Of a stretch of 64,000 nt of DNA, positions 43,884 to 56,348 are shown piece after piece. The notes below the pieces were generated by a model that was not told the DNA's origin, did no database searches, and was given only the letters and a program-made list of their open reading frames with translations. This stretch comes from Haberlea rhodopensis. Taxonomy: Eukaryota; Streptophyta; Magnoliopsida; Lamiales; Gesneriaceae. Numbering within the stretch: position 1 is the stretch's first letter; each line of letters opens with the position of its first letter. The position numbers and the translations under genes were made by a program. The DNA lies in assembly GCA_907163345.1 (NCBI GenBank), contig CAJQUN010000056.1, forward strand, positions 496,001 through 560,000, written 5' to 3'.

Positions 43884-44971
43884 GAGCCATATTCTGTTTA
43901 TGCTATGGGAGTATACTAGACTTGTTGGGTCTTTTGCTTATTTCGTTGTGGGAATGTGTTTTGAGGCTTTTGTTTGAGAAACGACCAGTGTGTGTGTTGT
44001 CATGTTTCATAAATTAGGCCTGTTCTATTTCATGTATTTGGAATAATAAATGTTTTTACATCATTTGTCGATACTTAGATTAGAACTGTAACAAACCGAA
44101 TCGAATTGAACATGAAGAGCATTTTAAGCCTTAAATTAGGCACAAATACAAATTAGATATATTCGAGATTGAACTCAAGTCGAAACTCGAATAATTTAAA
44201 AAAATTGGCTCAAATTCGATTGGAATTAGAACTCTTGTTCGAGTTTGGCTCGAAAGATTCATGTTCGTCGAACAATTATTTGAGAATAAATACTCAAAAG
44301 ACTCGAACTATATTTATTTTATATATAATTATATTATATTAATAAAATATCAAAACTCGTGTGCGGCTTGCGCACTATCGAACAAAATAATATGAGCTCA
44401 AGTTCGGTTTGACAAAGTTCGAACATTTTGAGTTCGGCTCGAATTCGATAATTTTGCATACAATTCAAGTCATCTCAAAAACTTGCAAACCGACTCGATT
44501 TGTTTGCACGTATGATAGGTTTTTATCTTGAGAAAAACCACAATGTACAAATCATATGCTAATATGGATCATTGGGACATAATTTTTCTGTTTTATTTAT
44601 ATCATGGGGAGGAGAAATTTGTGTTAATCAACCAGTCTCGAAACCGAGATCAAATCTCGAAAAAGATGCCATCACATGCCCGTGGCTCGTTGGGACATAA
44701 TTTGGGCCAAGCAAATATATTCATTTTATCTTTAATAAAAATAGCATTATACATTTTTAGAACTTTCTAAAACTCTCCTTTTAACTTCCCACATCAACTT
44801 CACCATTAATCAATCAGTTAATTAAACAACTAATTAAGTTAAGTAATAGCTTATTGTTTATTAACTAAACGGAATAATTAATCTTATATTCTTTTAATTT
44901 TATAACATTTTATCAAATACTTTAAACCTAAGAATATATTATACATGTGTAACCTATAATATATATGTATT
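43884..44971. other. Downstream region of GST1
   Basis: No gene. The 3' untranslated region probably ends after the AATAAA at 44045-44050. From about 44090 to 44500 there is a degenerate repeat rich in ctcga and ttcgag words (gaactcgaat, gttcgagttt), an old dispersed plant repeat I cannot assign. The rest is AT-rich. Confidence 0.45.
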
Positions 44972-45534
44972 TGTTGGAAATAGTGGACCCAGTAACTCTT
45001 TTGTGCATTTGGAGAGATACATCGTATATGGCCTAATAAACTTGACTCATCGACATCCACGTTGTATAGCTCTTCATGTCAATATGTCGTTTAGTATGAA
45101 ACTTTGCACTGCACTATAAGGAAATAAAATTGCATATTTGCTACCATCTATATTTTTTAGCAAAGTGATAACCGTTTGATCCTAACAAGTGATATCAGAG
45201 CAATGTCATGTGTCTAAGTCTACATGGAAGAAATTAATGGGGATTATTCTAGGAAGGGAATGTTGGGGCTTCGATACCCTTTATACGCTCGTAGAAGAGG
45301 TGCCAGTCAGCGAGCCACACATGAAGCAATTTCTGGTGACAATTCTCCTTTGCGCACGGAGAGGTGCATCGTCTATGGCCTAATAAACATGACTTATCGG
45401 CAGCCACGTGCTGCAACTTCTCATATCCATCTGCCACTTAGTACAACCCTTTGTGCTGCCATTATAAGGACATAAAGTTGTATCTCTGCTACGAGTTATA
45501 GCTTTAACAAGTAGTAAGCGCTTTATCCCTACAC
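44972..45534 (+). mobile_element. Second TRIM-like small LTR element
   Basis: An LTR-like block at 44972-45187 starts TGTTGGAAAT and ends CCTAACA. It is followed two bases later by tGATATCAGAGC, one base off the tRNA-Met primer site. A second block (about 45325-45534) repeats its text (gtgcatcgtctatggcctaataaac, gccacgt, ataaggacataaa). Internal DNA is only about 140 bp, so it has no coding capacity. The LTR copies differ considerably, so it is old. Confidence 0.6.
45190..45201 (+). promoter_or_regulatory. Primer-binding site of the TRIM-like element
   Basis: TGATATCAGAGC versus the usual TGGTATCAGAGC, two bases after CCTAACA. Confidence 0.6.
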
Positions 45535-47758
45535 TATTATACAATATGACTACGGTTACTTTGAATGATAAGATTATATTAATAAGTTATACTGTGAATA
45601 TTAGTATTATTAGATATAATATGAATAGTGATGGAAAAATAATAGTATATTTACTTCGAATGGTTAAGATTCTGACTATAAATCATATTCATTGATAAAT
45701 TAAGTGTTCTACCTTGGATCTTTATATTTTTTTAATTATAAATTTTATTATTTGAGATATTATAATTAACATTCTGATTGAAAATATGATAATGAGACTA
45801 ATAACAAGTTTTATTATTTTAATATTATTAGTTTAAATTATATTAAAACTACTAACTATAAATTTTATAATTTTTAATATTATTATTTACAATTTATTAT
45901 TTTAATATTATTAGTTAAAATCTATTATTTAATCATATTAAATTTCATTTTCTAATTAAATTCATTTGATTTACTTATAATATTATTAATTACAATTCAT
46001 TATTTTTCTGTTCTTTATTATTAATTATTCCACCATAAAATTGGGATTATTTATAAATTGAGAATAATATGATAAATTATATAATCCAACACAAATCTCA
46101 TAAAGTAAACATAGGCTGCGTTTGGTTTCTATGATAGAATAAGTGATAGATAGATAAAAAGGTGGATAGTGGGATGATAAGGAAACTAATGGATAAACTA
46201 TATTGTGTTTGGTGCGTATGATTAGTAAAATATGATAAATAATATTGTGTTTGGTGTACCTGATAATATATGGTATAGATTTATATTATTCATAAAATAC
46301 CAAGAATACCCTTGATGAGTTTTAACTTATTTTTACTATTTACAACAATTATTTTATTCTATCAAATATTTATTTATAACTATTTTAATTTACTACATAT
46401 TAAATAATTTATTTTAATAATTCAATTTATTTAAACAATTAATTAAATAAACAAAATTAAATTAACTTTATTTATTTTGATTATTAATAAAATGTTACAA
46501 TAGTATTGATAAATTATCAATACTATAAAAGTATTACAAATGAAGTAAAAATATATATAATAACGTAAGAACATTTTCAAAGCTTTCTTCTCCATTTTAT
46601 AGCTAAAATTCATCGTTATTTAGTTCTGTATAAGCAAAGAGGTTATACAAATTCAAAAAAGAGTGTTCAATGAGTGATTTTTTTATACCGATGTGTTGTT
46701 GGTTCAGGCCACCATTAGCATCCACAAATATGAGTAAGAGTCTTGCTTACTATAAGGAAAATCCTAGATTAAAACAAAGATAATATGTGTTTGCCACAAT
46801 TCATTCTGAATTACGTGGTAAAACACCTCAAGAGAAAATTGGTCGCACAAGCTGGAGAAATGGGTCGGTCGCATTTGCTTGAAATGGGTCGGTCGCATAC
46901 TTCTCCCATTCTTTCTCGTTCTTCTCCTCTTAGTCGCATTTGCTTGAAATGGACCGAAATGATAGAAAAGATGATCTTCTTCAAGCAAATGTCATTTTCT
47001 ATAAATTATTATTAATTCATTAGAAAACTCGAACTTGAAATGGCAGCAGAGTTCATAATACAAATTAGTATAAATTACATTAATACAATTTGTTTAAACA
47101 AATTACTAAATTAAATTAAATTAAATTTACTTCTTTAATTTGATAATTAATAACATATTATAATGAATTATATAGTATGTGTAATAAGTTATAAATATTA
47201 TCATAGATATTACAAATCTAATTTGAAATAAAAAAATAAAAAAATGCAAATTCAGTAAAAAAAAAAGTGCGAAAAGGATAACCTAGTAAATTTGCCAAAT
47301 TATCATGAAACTATTTGAAATGAGTTTACTAATCATATGTGGGAGAAGGGACCCAATTTCCCATTATTTCTATATCTATAATATTTAATCCCGGGGCTCC
47401 AAGGATTAAGCACTTGTGCTAATATACAGGCCAAATATGGGATAATATCCTTATCCGACATAGTGTATACAACATGTGTACTTTACTGCTAATATCAATG
47501 ATGACATAGAATTAGGGTTGTCCCTCTACAAATTTCAAATTTCTTTGGCTCGTCACAAAAATATTAGGGGTATTTTATACCTATTTATATATCATATGTG
47601 CTTACTGTTTACTTTCAAATTATAAGAAGGTAAGTTGCACATTATTGAAATCACAGGAGTAACTTACATCTGATCAAAATCACGAAAGGGTAAATTGTCA
47701 TAGTTTAAAACTTTGTCAAATTTTTTTCTCTCTAATTTTAGGTGTTGGTTACCTTTAT

Positions 47759-47875
47759 ATTATTCTTTAGGTGCAGATTTATCTCATATATTATTCATTA
47801 GGTGTATTTTACCTTATGTGATTCTTTAAGTGCATTTTACCCCAATGTATTATTTTTTAGATGTATTTTACCCCC
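47759..47875. repeat. Tandem repeat, about 30 bp, four copies
   Basis: Units of the type tattctttaggtgcatttta followed by ccycatat, with the last unit ending in acccccttc. Confidence 0.7.
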
Positions 47876-48684
47876 TTCAATGGTACAATTGACATTTTAA
47901 CATCTAATTTCAACACCGAATACATAAGAAGACGCATGTCGCACAAAATCATATATGGAGGATGTGCTTTACATCTCATAAATCATATCAGGATAAACTA
48001 TTTATTTGTAAATTACATGGGAGGAGGGTTGCCAACCAAGCTAACATTTGATTTACCTTATTTATGGTGCTGAGCTCATGGCATAGGTCAGCTTTCATTT
48101 ATGGTTCAATGAATCTCTCAAATAATTTAATTCGCAATTGACCGAATAGATTATTGGTGAAGTAGATAAGGGAAATGGTTGTGTTGTGGTTCATTGCATT
48201 GAATTTTTTGAAACGTGTACACTGAATATCTTTAAATATCTGTAAAGTGAGAACACCAAGAAAACAATGACTTGATAAGTCCAAAAGTCAGTTTTTGATT
48301 GTTGAAATGATTGAAAATTTCATTATTAAGTAGTAACTTTTTTTGTTTATGTTAATGATATATTTATATCTAAAGCATGCATAGTACATATTTATATTAG
48401 TAAATAGTTTATTAAAATTTACAAAAAAAATTAATTAGAAATATAATACTCAGAATTTGATAATACAAAAATGATTATTATTAATAAATTAATTTAACAT
48501 GTTAAAAATAGTATCAGTTGCAAAATTAGTAAAATAATTATAATATTTAAAAATATAAAAAAATTACAAAATAAAATATAAAATGGGTGAGACTTTGATA
48601 AAACTTCAAGACTGTAAAAGGAACTTTGCTGTATAATATATATCCAAGACATTTGCTTCATAATAAGATGATCTAATTGTTTTG

Positions 48685-48706
48685 TTTTTTTTTTTTTTTT
48701 TTTTTT
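48685..48706. repeat. Poly-T run, 22 nt
   Basis: Uninterrupted T run after ttgttttg, in AT-rich spacer. Confidence 0.9.
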
Positions 48707-49272
48707 AAAGAATACAAGTAAACATAGAAAGCATTTTTTTTCAAGCTCTCAAGAAAGACAATCATAACACTCTGCAATTTGTTTCTCAAAACTTAACTAT
48801 TCACATGATATTAAAAAAATCGACAATCAGACAAAAACATACAAAATAATTTGACCCTGTATTAATTTTTTCTTCTTTCTAAAACTAAATGATTTTTCTA
48901 AAAATAGAAACTCTGAAAACACCAGGAATAAAAACAAAGATCATATTAGGTCATCTTCAACCCATAATTTCATTTTAACGTAGATTTTGCATGAAAATAG
49001 TGTAATTTATGCACCAAACATAAAACTTATATCCAACTCATATACTCCAAACTTTACTTTAAAATGAATATTCTTTACAATATTCCTTTTAGTTTCATTG
49101 ACAATAATTATTTTATTCAATCAATTATCTATTTATAAATTCACTAATATATATCTATATTTTATTTTAAAAAAAATTACTTAGATAATTAAATCATTCT
49201 AATTTAATCAGTAATTTAATTTAATACACTTGATCATTTATTTAACATATAATAATTAAATATAAAAAATTA

Positions 49273-51466
49273 TGTTGGAAGATTTCTAAGTTTTGGTGGT
49301 GACAAAATCTGCCGCATTGACCAAAGTCTGCCGCATTGATCAAAGTCGACTGCCTTAAAGCCTTTACCACTATCGTTGAAGAAAACCTACTGGGAGAAAG
49401 TCTATTGGAAGTAACCAAGTCGAAACATCTACTGCTTCAGTTAGTCTACCGCAAAGCCAAAAGAAAGATGTCTACTGGAAACGACTAACAAGAAGGAAAG
49501 ATGACTTATGTCCAGTAGGCTAAGTCCTTCTTGGAAGATATTAGATGATCACAGAACAATACAAACTTTATCTTACATATAGTACAAGAAGAGGCACTAC
49601 ACTGTTAGCGCCACCAATTACGTCAGATTTGCTAGCCGTTGTTCACAAATATGGAAAGAAGACAAATGATTTTTTGGGCTCTAATCAAATGAATATTTTG
49701 AGCAATTCTTTCCATATAGAGAAAAGTTATCGTTGGACTTTCGAGTCTATAAATACGACAACATGGAGCTTGAAGAATCTCTCGCCTACATCCTGAATCA
49801 CAAGCTCAAATACTCTGACACTCATAATTCAGCACTCAAAAAGCTACAGAGCAGTAACCCTTTTAAGTGTTAAAAGTCTTAAGTCTACTGCTCGAAGTTT
49901 ACTCAAGCTTAAATAAGTTTTATTCATTGAGTGAGTGTTAGAGAAATCATTGTAAACTCAGACATTAGTTCAGCCATTGCTCGAACTTCTCTTAGTCTCC
50001 TAAGAAGAGTTCTTTCAATTTCAGGGTCTAAAAGGCTCGAGTGTCGGTCCTTCACTCCTTAGCATGCACTAGGGAGTAATAACCTGCAACAATCCAACCA
50101 AAGAAATGGCAGTAGGAGAGTACTAGAACGGAAAACAAAATTGAAAACAAAAATTAAAAGAAAAATGGCTAAACTACACTCAACTAATATCGTCTGATAT
50201 TACTTTAAACTAGTCCCCTGCAACGGCGTCAAAAACTTGATCGCGATTTATTTAAACAATTACTTTCTAGTGTGGCGCGATTATACCGCAAGTGCACGGT
50301 GTTAAGTTTTAGTATAATGATATGAAAGTAAGGATTGTCGTACCCACAGGGACTAGTAGTAATTACCCAATTTAATTTGCATACTATATTTAACCTACGA
50401 AATAATTTTGAAAGATTTACTAATTTACTCAACTTCAGGAATCAATCACACTACAAAGAGATAAGATAGTAAACAGTAGAGATAAATATCGAGACTTCGG
50501 TTCACTTAAGTAATCCCCCACAATTCATCTACTAATCCTAATCAAGGTTAATGCATCTAAGGTGACAAGTTTTCCTGTTGTATCTAATATACTCTCTCGA
50601 GTTATATTAAATCCAATACCAATTTGCAGTAGGTAACTCTCGTTCACTTATTTAACTAATCAATATTGCATACGCTCTATGAAAACTCTTAACCTTCGAT
50701 TACTAGATATCTATAGCTATCACACATGTATTTGACGTCATCTCTCGATCTCGATATGAAATCCACGGTTTGTGTTATTTGTTCCGTATTACAATTTTAT
50801 CTCTAGATCTCTATTGCAAACTAACATCATTCATAAGGTAACTAATCCCTTTAAAGCACTAAACACATAACACAAACACAAAGATAACAAAAACTCAATC
50901 AAAAACTAGAATTAAAATTGTGGGTTCATATACAAAATCCGATAACAAACTTAGCCTAGCATTATAACGGAAAAATAATGTTTTATCACATCCAACAACA
51001 TAATAAACATTGTAAAATCGAAAATAAAACTAAAACAAAGTTAAAAAAATACGCATAAACACTCGATGTTGAATCAATGTGTCGATCCGATATTCCGTCT
51101 CTAGTCGCGTTGCTTTGAATCTCTCTTGTAGGTGGTGGCTTCTCACAAGTGTAGGGTATTATTCAGAGGTAAAAGACCCTATTTTTTATGCAAAAACTCC
51201 ATTTTATAGTAATAATTCCGAGCCCACCAAATATGTTACCAAAAATATAGCCCATAACTTAATTAAGGAGGTTTTCTCGGACAGAACTCTGTTGCCGATC
51301 AATTGCTATGGACATGGTGATCGATCTCTGCAATTTTATCTATGGCGATCGATCTCTTCTTGAGTGGCCATCGATCGCCTAAACCTTCTGCCCCGATGGG
51401 ATCGATCTCTTCATTTGGAGGAGTGTTCATTCACCCCCCTCTAAACACTCCCGTTTGATCCTAACA
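49273..51466 (+). mobile_element. Sirevirus-type solo or lone LTR, split by an Athila fragment
   Basis: It starts TGTTGGAAGATTTC and continues ttttggtggtgacaaaat to about 49966. The end at 51419-51466 reads gtgttcattcacc, ctctaaacactcc and gatcctaaca, which is the 3' end of a Sirevirus LTR as in C1, C3 and C4. No primer site follows 51466 and no internal domain is seen. The middle (49967-51418) is foreign. I see no matching target duplication (left flank aatta, right flank gtagt). Confidence 0.6.
49967..51418 (-). mobile_element. Truncated Athila fragment (5' LTR, primer site and start of gag)
   Basis: On the minus strand: an LTR with gatcgatct clusters and the phrase gcacttgcggtat, then tgacgccgttgcagggga, a decayed tRNA-Asp primer site at about 50213-50232, then a leader and the first codons of gag (near 50070-49967), matching G1 at 11880-11940. 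Both ends are cut: the LTR start and nearly all of gag-pol are missing. Confidence 0.7.
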
Positions 51467-51951
51467 GTAGTGCAGTCACATCAAATACCTTTGGCCCATA
51501 CGAGTAGTGCCTAGGCGTCTAAACTTCTGGAATATTATAAGAAAATTAAAAGAAGGAATATGAGTCGTGCTGGACCGATCCTAAAAAAAATGGGTCGTAT
51601 CAGCATGACCCGCTATAATGGATGGCAACTCGTCTCTTTGCCACCTCTAATGAGGATACTTGCACAAATCACCCTGATTGCTTTACAAATAACAAAATGA
51701 AGAAGTACGAAGGCCCGAGCTTTAAGAATTGGTCCATTCGGTAGTTGGGCACAAGTCACAAGGATCCACTAGGTAGTGAGCATATCTCAAGAATCCCAAA
51801 TATGACAACTGTATGACTCTTTTATACTGATATGTCATATAAATTCAGATCAGGTAAAAATCTCGACGACCCATAAAAGATCTAAGATTAAAACTATGAT
51901 AATAATGAATTTATGCTAAAAAATAAGGACACTTTTCCACGTATAAATACC

Positions 51952-52014
<63 letters not shown>

Positions 52015-54200
52015 GTCATGTGATTCTCTCGCTTACATTTTTTTCTGGTCGAAATATTTACCTGTAATCCCTAACTCAAGCATAATGTCCGGCTAGGAAA
52101 TATTCGTGGTATCCTCTGGCTCATTTTTCGTGTATTTCAGGTCATTCGGATCTAGGGATTGCTAGAGCGAATACTGTATCCACTAAGAAACACCCATCGA
52201 ATACCATTGAAACGTATAAAAAGTACGGTCAAGTTGATGATGCCCTTAAGGGCTCATCATCCTTTAGATGAGAATATTCTAATTCAATGGTATTGAAACC
52301 CCCAAGGCATTGTCCCAAGCAAAAAGTACCAAGTTAATTCTTATATAGAGGCATCTGATTTTCAATTACATCATTTTGTTATAGCCTGTGAAAAATCCCG
52401 AGCTGAGACATGGAGATAATTGACACACTGAGAATAGATATAAGGCAAGGAAACCCGGCATGGACGCCATCATTCGTCCATGGATGCTAGCTACACTATT
52501 ATCAGTCCTTGGATCATGATCAAACTTAAATAATTTCTTATACAAATTATCTTGTATCAATAATTCTCTCACTTAATGTTAGATTGAGGTTTTCGGTTTG
52601 TCGGATGCACCCTCTTTTATCTACCAACCACATGTGGTACAACTCGCACAAGACAATGCAATGATCTTCTGTTGCGTTCTTGTATGATGTTTGATGTTTG
52701 ACGGTTTAGAAGCATTTGTAGTTTTCCTCTACACAAGTTCAAAATTGACATGTGGATGATTTATAATTACTAATTTTGAAAAATGTCAAGATAGATATGA
52801 TATATGTGTTTGTTTTCTTCATAAATTTGTTTCAATAGCGAGTTGTAGTGAAATGGTATGCATAAGAATATAAGAATCTAAAGGTTGAGATGGAAGAAAA
52901 ATCATCCAACAACATGTAGATTTATTATAGGCTTAAATCTATAAGATCGTTAATGAAGTCAACATCCAAAACCTATGCAATATTTTCTAATAATTTCTTT
53001 TATGATACCATAACTCATTAGTTAGAGACTAGTTAGTGTCGTAACAGCCAAAAGATCGGTCAAATTGGTTGGGTCAGTCAGGTTGTCCAACCTAACCCAC
53101 AAAAATGAGTTGGGTGTGCCTCCTGGTTGGGTCAATTATTTAATTTATAATAAAAGTTGAATAATTAATTAAAATATGATTTATTAAGAATTTATTTAAT
53201 AAGTTTAATCATTACAATTTAATAAATCGGTTGCCCTGCTGGTTGGCCGCCTAACCCGTAACCCTCCACGGGTTGGATTGGGTTGTAGGTTTTTCAACCC
53301 GCCGGAAAGCAACCTAAACAGCAAACCCGGTTTCAAGTATAAAGTTTTTATTTATTTTTTGGCGGGGCAGCCCATTTGGGTCGGGCTGGTCCGTTTTGAT
53401 ACCTCTAAAGAGCAAACCCAGTTTCATGTTTTTATTTAATAATAAGACAATCCGATGAGCCAAGGTCCCCGTAACCGAACAACTTAGGTCAATTACATGG
53501 AGGCCATTGTGAAAATACAAATGAGAGTAAAAATCCCTGTGTAAAATTTAATAGCGTTTAAATTTCGTGTTTTTAAAGCATATACTTATAACCTTGTTTG
53601 TAATATTAATTAGCATTTAAATTCCTATGTTTTTAAAGCATATCTTAAAACTTCTGTGTTTTTTAAATAATAAGGTTATATCATCTCAATATTGTGATTG
53701 CAAATTTGAGTGCTCTAAATACATATAATAGTATGTATTTCACATTGCATTCTTCTAAATATACAAGCATGTCATATTTGTAAAATAAATCTTCATTCTA
53801 TTCTGTTATTGTATTAGATCATGATGTTAGTACAAAATGTCATTAACTTTTAAAATTTATCATAATAAAATCATCAAATAAATAAAATTGAAGGTTAAAA
53901 AATGTATAATAGACTGACACGTGATAACTATCTATTTCAAGTAAAAAATAGAAGAATTTAGAGCGTGTAAATAAATTTGTATTTTACAAATATGAAATCT
54001 TAGAACGCATAAATTTGAAACTACAAGATATGAAATTATATTTATGTGATCCTAAATATGACTTTCTATATTTAAAGATTACTAATTTAAAGATGATTGT
54101 TATATATTTTATAAATAAATTTTACAACTTTAATCTTAAAAAAAAAAAATTAAGTTTACCTTGACAGCTTATTCAATTCTACTCACACTTCCGTAGCCAA
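51467..54200. other. AT-rich intergenic DNA
   Basis: No gene found. It contains a long (AT)28 tract at 51955-52010. At about 53045-53320 a stretch rich in ggttgggt and caaccc words flanks an AT-rich core in roughly inverted arrangement, which looks like a small non-autonomous DNA transposon. The rest has no recognisable structure. Confidence 0.45.
51955..52010. repeat. (AT)28 microsatellite
   Basis: 56 bp of uninterrupted AT. Confidence 0.95.
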
Positions 54201-55762
54201 GTTGAAGGCTGACACCCATGAGAGGACCCATTTTTTATATTATTGTAGAAAATAAAAATAATTATCAAATTATCGTGAAATTGTTTTAGCTTTTTAGGGG
54301 AAGAAACGATTTCTAAAAAAAAAATTAGTTTTTTAGCAAATAAATAATAATAATAATCACCAAAAGGTATATTCGTTACATTGAGTAACAAATTCAACTT
54401 TCAAAAAGTTGAAAGTTGAATTCGTTACTCATTGTAACGAATTCAACTTTGCATTTATATTAATAATATAAATATTATATTAATAACTATAATAATAATT
54501 ATTATAATATAATATTATATATAAAATTATTTTTAATGATATATAATAATAATAATAATAATTGTTGGGCATATCTGTTCATCATCATGATCCGACAAGC
54601 TGGTAACATATCCGATTTTAAGCAAAAATTTTGAGACTTATTTTTAAAACTATTATTAAAAAAATAAAAATTTATAAATTACCGTAAAATAAATTAAATT
54701 ACGTAATTAAGGTAAATCGTTACTTTGAGTGAGGATTTCAACTTTTTAAAAGTTGAAATCGTTATTCAAAGTAACGATTTCAAAAATTTAATATTATAAT
54801 AATAATATAATATTTTATAATATATATCATATATTAATATCATATAATATTCATACATATATACATAAACATATATATATATATATATACGTACATAATA
54901 TAATAATTATAATTATAATTATAATTATAAATAATAAAAATAAAAATAAAAACAATAGAATTTGCATTTAGGTCTTGCCGAACATGACAATTCATTCTAA
55001 ACATATATATATGAGCAGATCACATGCTTACACACATAAAGGCAATCCAATTTTTGTAAAAATAAATTATAATAAGATTAATAATAATAATAATAACGAA
55101 TTATTAGTATTATATAATTATTATATATACATGTGTATAATTATATGTAATTAGAATTATTAATATTACATATAATCTGGGGGAAGACGACGTATATCGA
55201 ATAAAAAGTTATCAGTTGGACCGACCATGATCGGGGCATATCATATCCCAGATTTATAATTATTATTCTGAATTAGCGTAACACATTGTAATAATTCAAC
55301 TCATATTTTACATCACTCATTATAAGGATACAATTCATGTTTTATATCACCTTCAAATTATTATAATAATAATTATTATTATTATTATTATAAAAATAAT
55401 TATTATTATAAAAATGATCTGATAATTGTAATCTCCAATTTTTTGATTTTGGTTTTAATTTTTTAATTTAAATTATGAAATGATATATACTGTCTTTTTA
55501 TATTTAATTTTTGATGAATTTAATAAATTTTTTATGGTAATTTATATAGTATGTGTGATGTTAATTTGTAAGATTGAGAAGTGCATAACGTAAATTATTA
55601 GCATATATGACAGGTGTGATGATAATATTTAAGATTGGCAGTGACATGAATATAATTAGACATTGGTCTAAAATGATACCGATTTTTTGATCGGCCCGAT
55701 TTTGAAAATACTAGCTCGGGGTACACATGTTCGTAATTGGTTGTCGTGCTCTGCACTGATAA

Positions 55763-55808
<46 letters not shown>
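55763..55808. repeat. (AAT)n microsatellite
   Basis: About 46 bp of uninterrupted AAT repeats inside the loop of the inverted repeat. Confidence 0.95.
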
Positions 55809-55809
<1 letters not shown>

Positions 55810-56262
55810 ACGAGTAGAGAGAGTGCTCCACATGCTTAGGGCAACCTCTAATGGCACCTCGTTACCAGCTCGTAGGTCATGATCGTAGGCAGAACATGCC
55901 CAACGATTTAATATTATAATAATAATTATTATTATAATAATTATTATTATAATTATTCTTTTTATAATTCGTTTTTACAAAAATCGGATTGCATTTATGT
56001 GTGTAAGCATCTGATCTGCTCATATCACATGTTTGAAATGGTTGTCATGTTCGACAGATCTAAATACAAATTCTATTATTTTTATTTTTATTATTTATAA
56101 TAATAATTACAATTATAATTATAATTAAAATATTATATTATAATATTAAATTTTTGAATTCGTTACTTTGTGTAACGAATTCAACTTTTAAATATCTTAT
56201 TTATGTAATTTTATTTTATTTTACGGTAATTTATAAATTTTTACTTTTTTTTATAATAATTT

Positions 56263-56270
56263 TATAAATA
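56263..56270 (+). promoter_or_regulatory. Possible TATA box of GST2 inside the inverted-repeat arm
   Basis: TATAAATA lies 79-86 bp before the ATG, in the last bases of the repeat arm. The site aligned with the GST1/GST4 TATA box reads ccatgagaaag here, not ctataagaaag, so this may be a substitute. Confidence 0.4.
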
Positions 56271-56348
56271 AGTCCCCATGAGAAAGAGCTCCCAACCAGA
56301 ACAAAGTACAAAGAATTACATTGAGAAACTCAAGAGAAAAACCTTGGA

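Larger units (their letters stand above)
45535..49272. other. AT-rich intergenic DNA
   Basis: No gene found. Open frames are short, unrelated to known proteins and mostly broken by AT-rich text. At 46112 the phrase ggctgcgtttggtttc, followed by repeats of tgtgtttggtg, suggests a non-autonomous DNA transposon, but I cannot find its other end. A 30-bp tandem repeat lies at 47759-47875. A 22-nt T run lies at 48685-48706. Two copies of a tcgcatttgcttgaaatgg phrase occur near 46870 and 46935. Confidence 0.45.
54634..56275. repeat. Long AT-rich inverted repeat upstream of GST2
   Basis: The left arm (about 54634-55085) and right arm (about 55955-56275) match in reverse complement: ttataaattaccgtaaaat, aaaaatttaatattataat, gaacatgacaa, gagcagatcac/atgctt, cacacataaa and gcaatcc all recur in inverted order. 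Similarity is about 85 percent with indels. The loop of about 870 bp holds more palindromic AT text and an (AAT)n run. Short hairpins of the form cgttacttt / aagtaacg occur at 54375-54450, 54725-54780 and 56160-56195. It could be a foldback-type transposon. No transposase frame is present. Confidence 0.65.

Noticed and set aside
49545..49796. 83-codon frame as a small gene
   Set aside because: It lies inside a Sirevirus-type LTR and has no recognisable product.
54634..56275. Inverted repeat as a microRNA gene
   Set aside because: Arms are hundreds of bases long with a loop near 870 bp and many AT simple repeats. This is not a microRNA precursor shape, and a foldback transposon is more likely.
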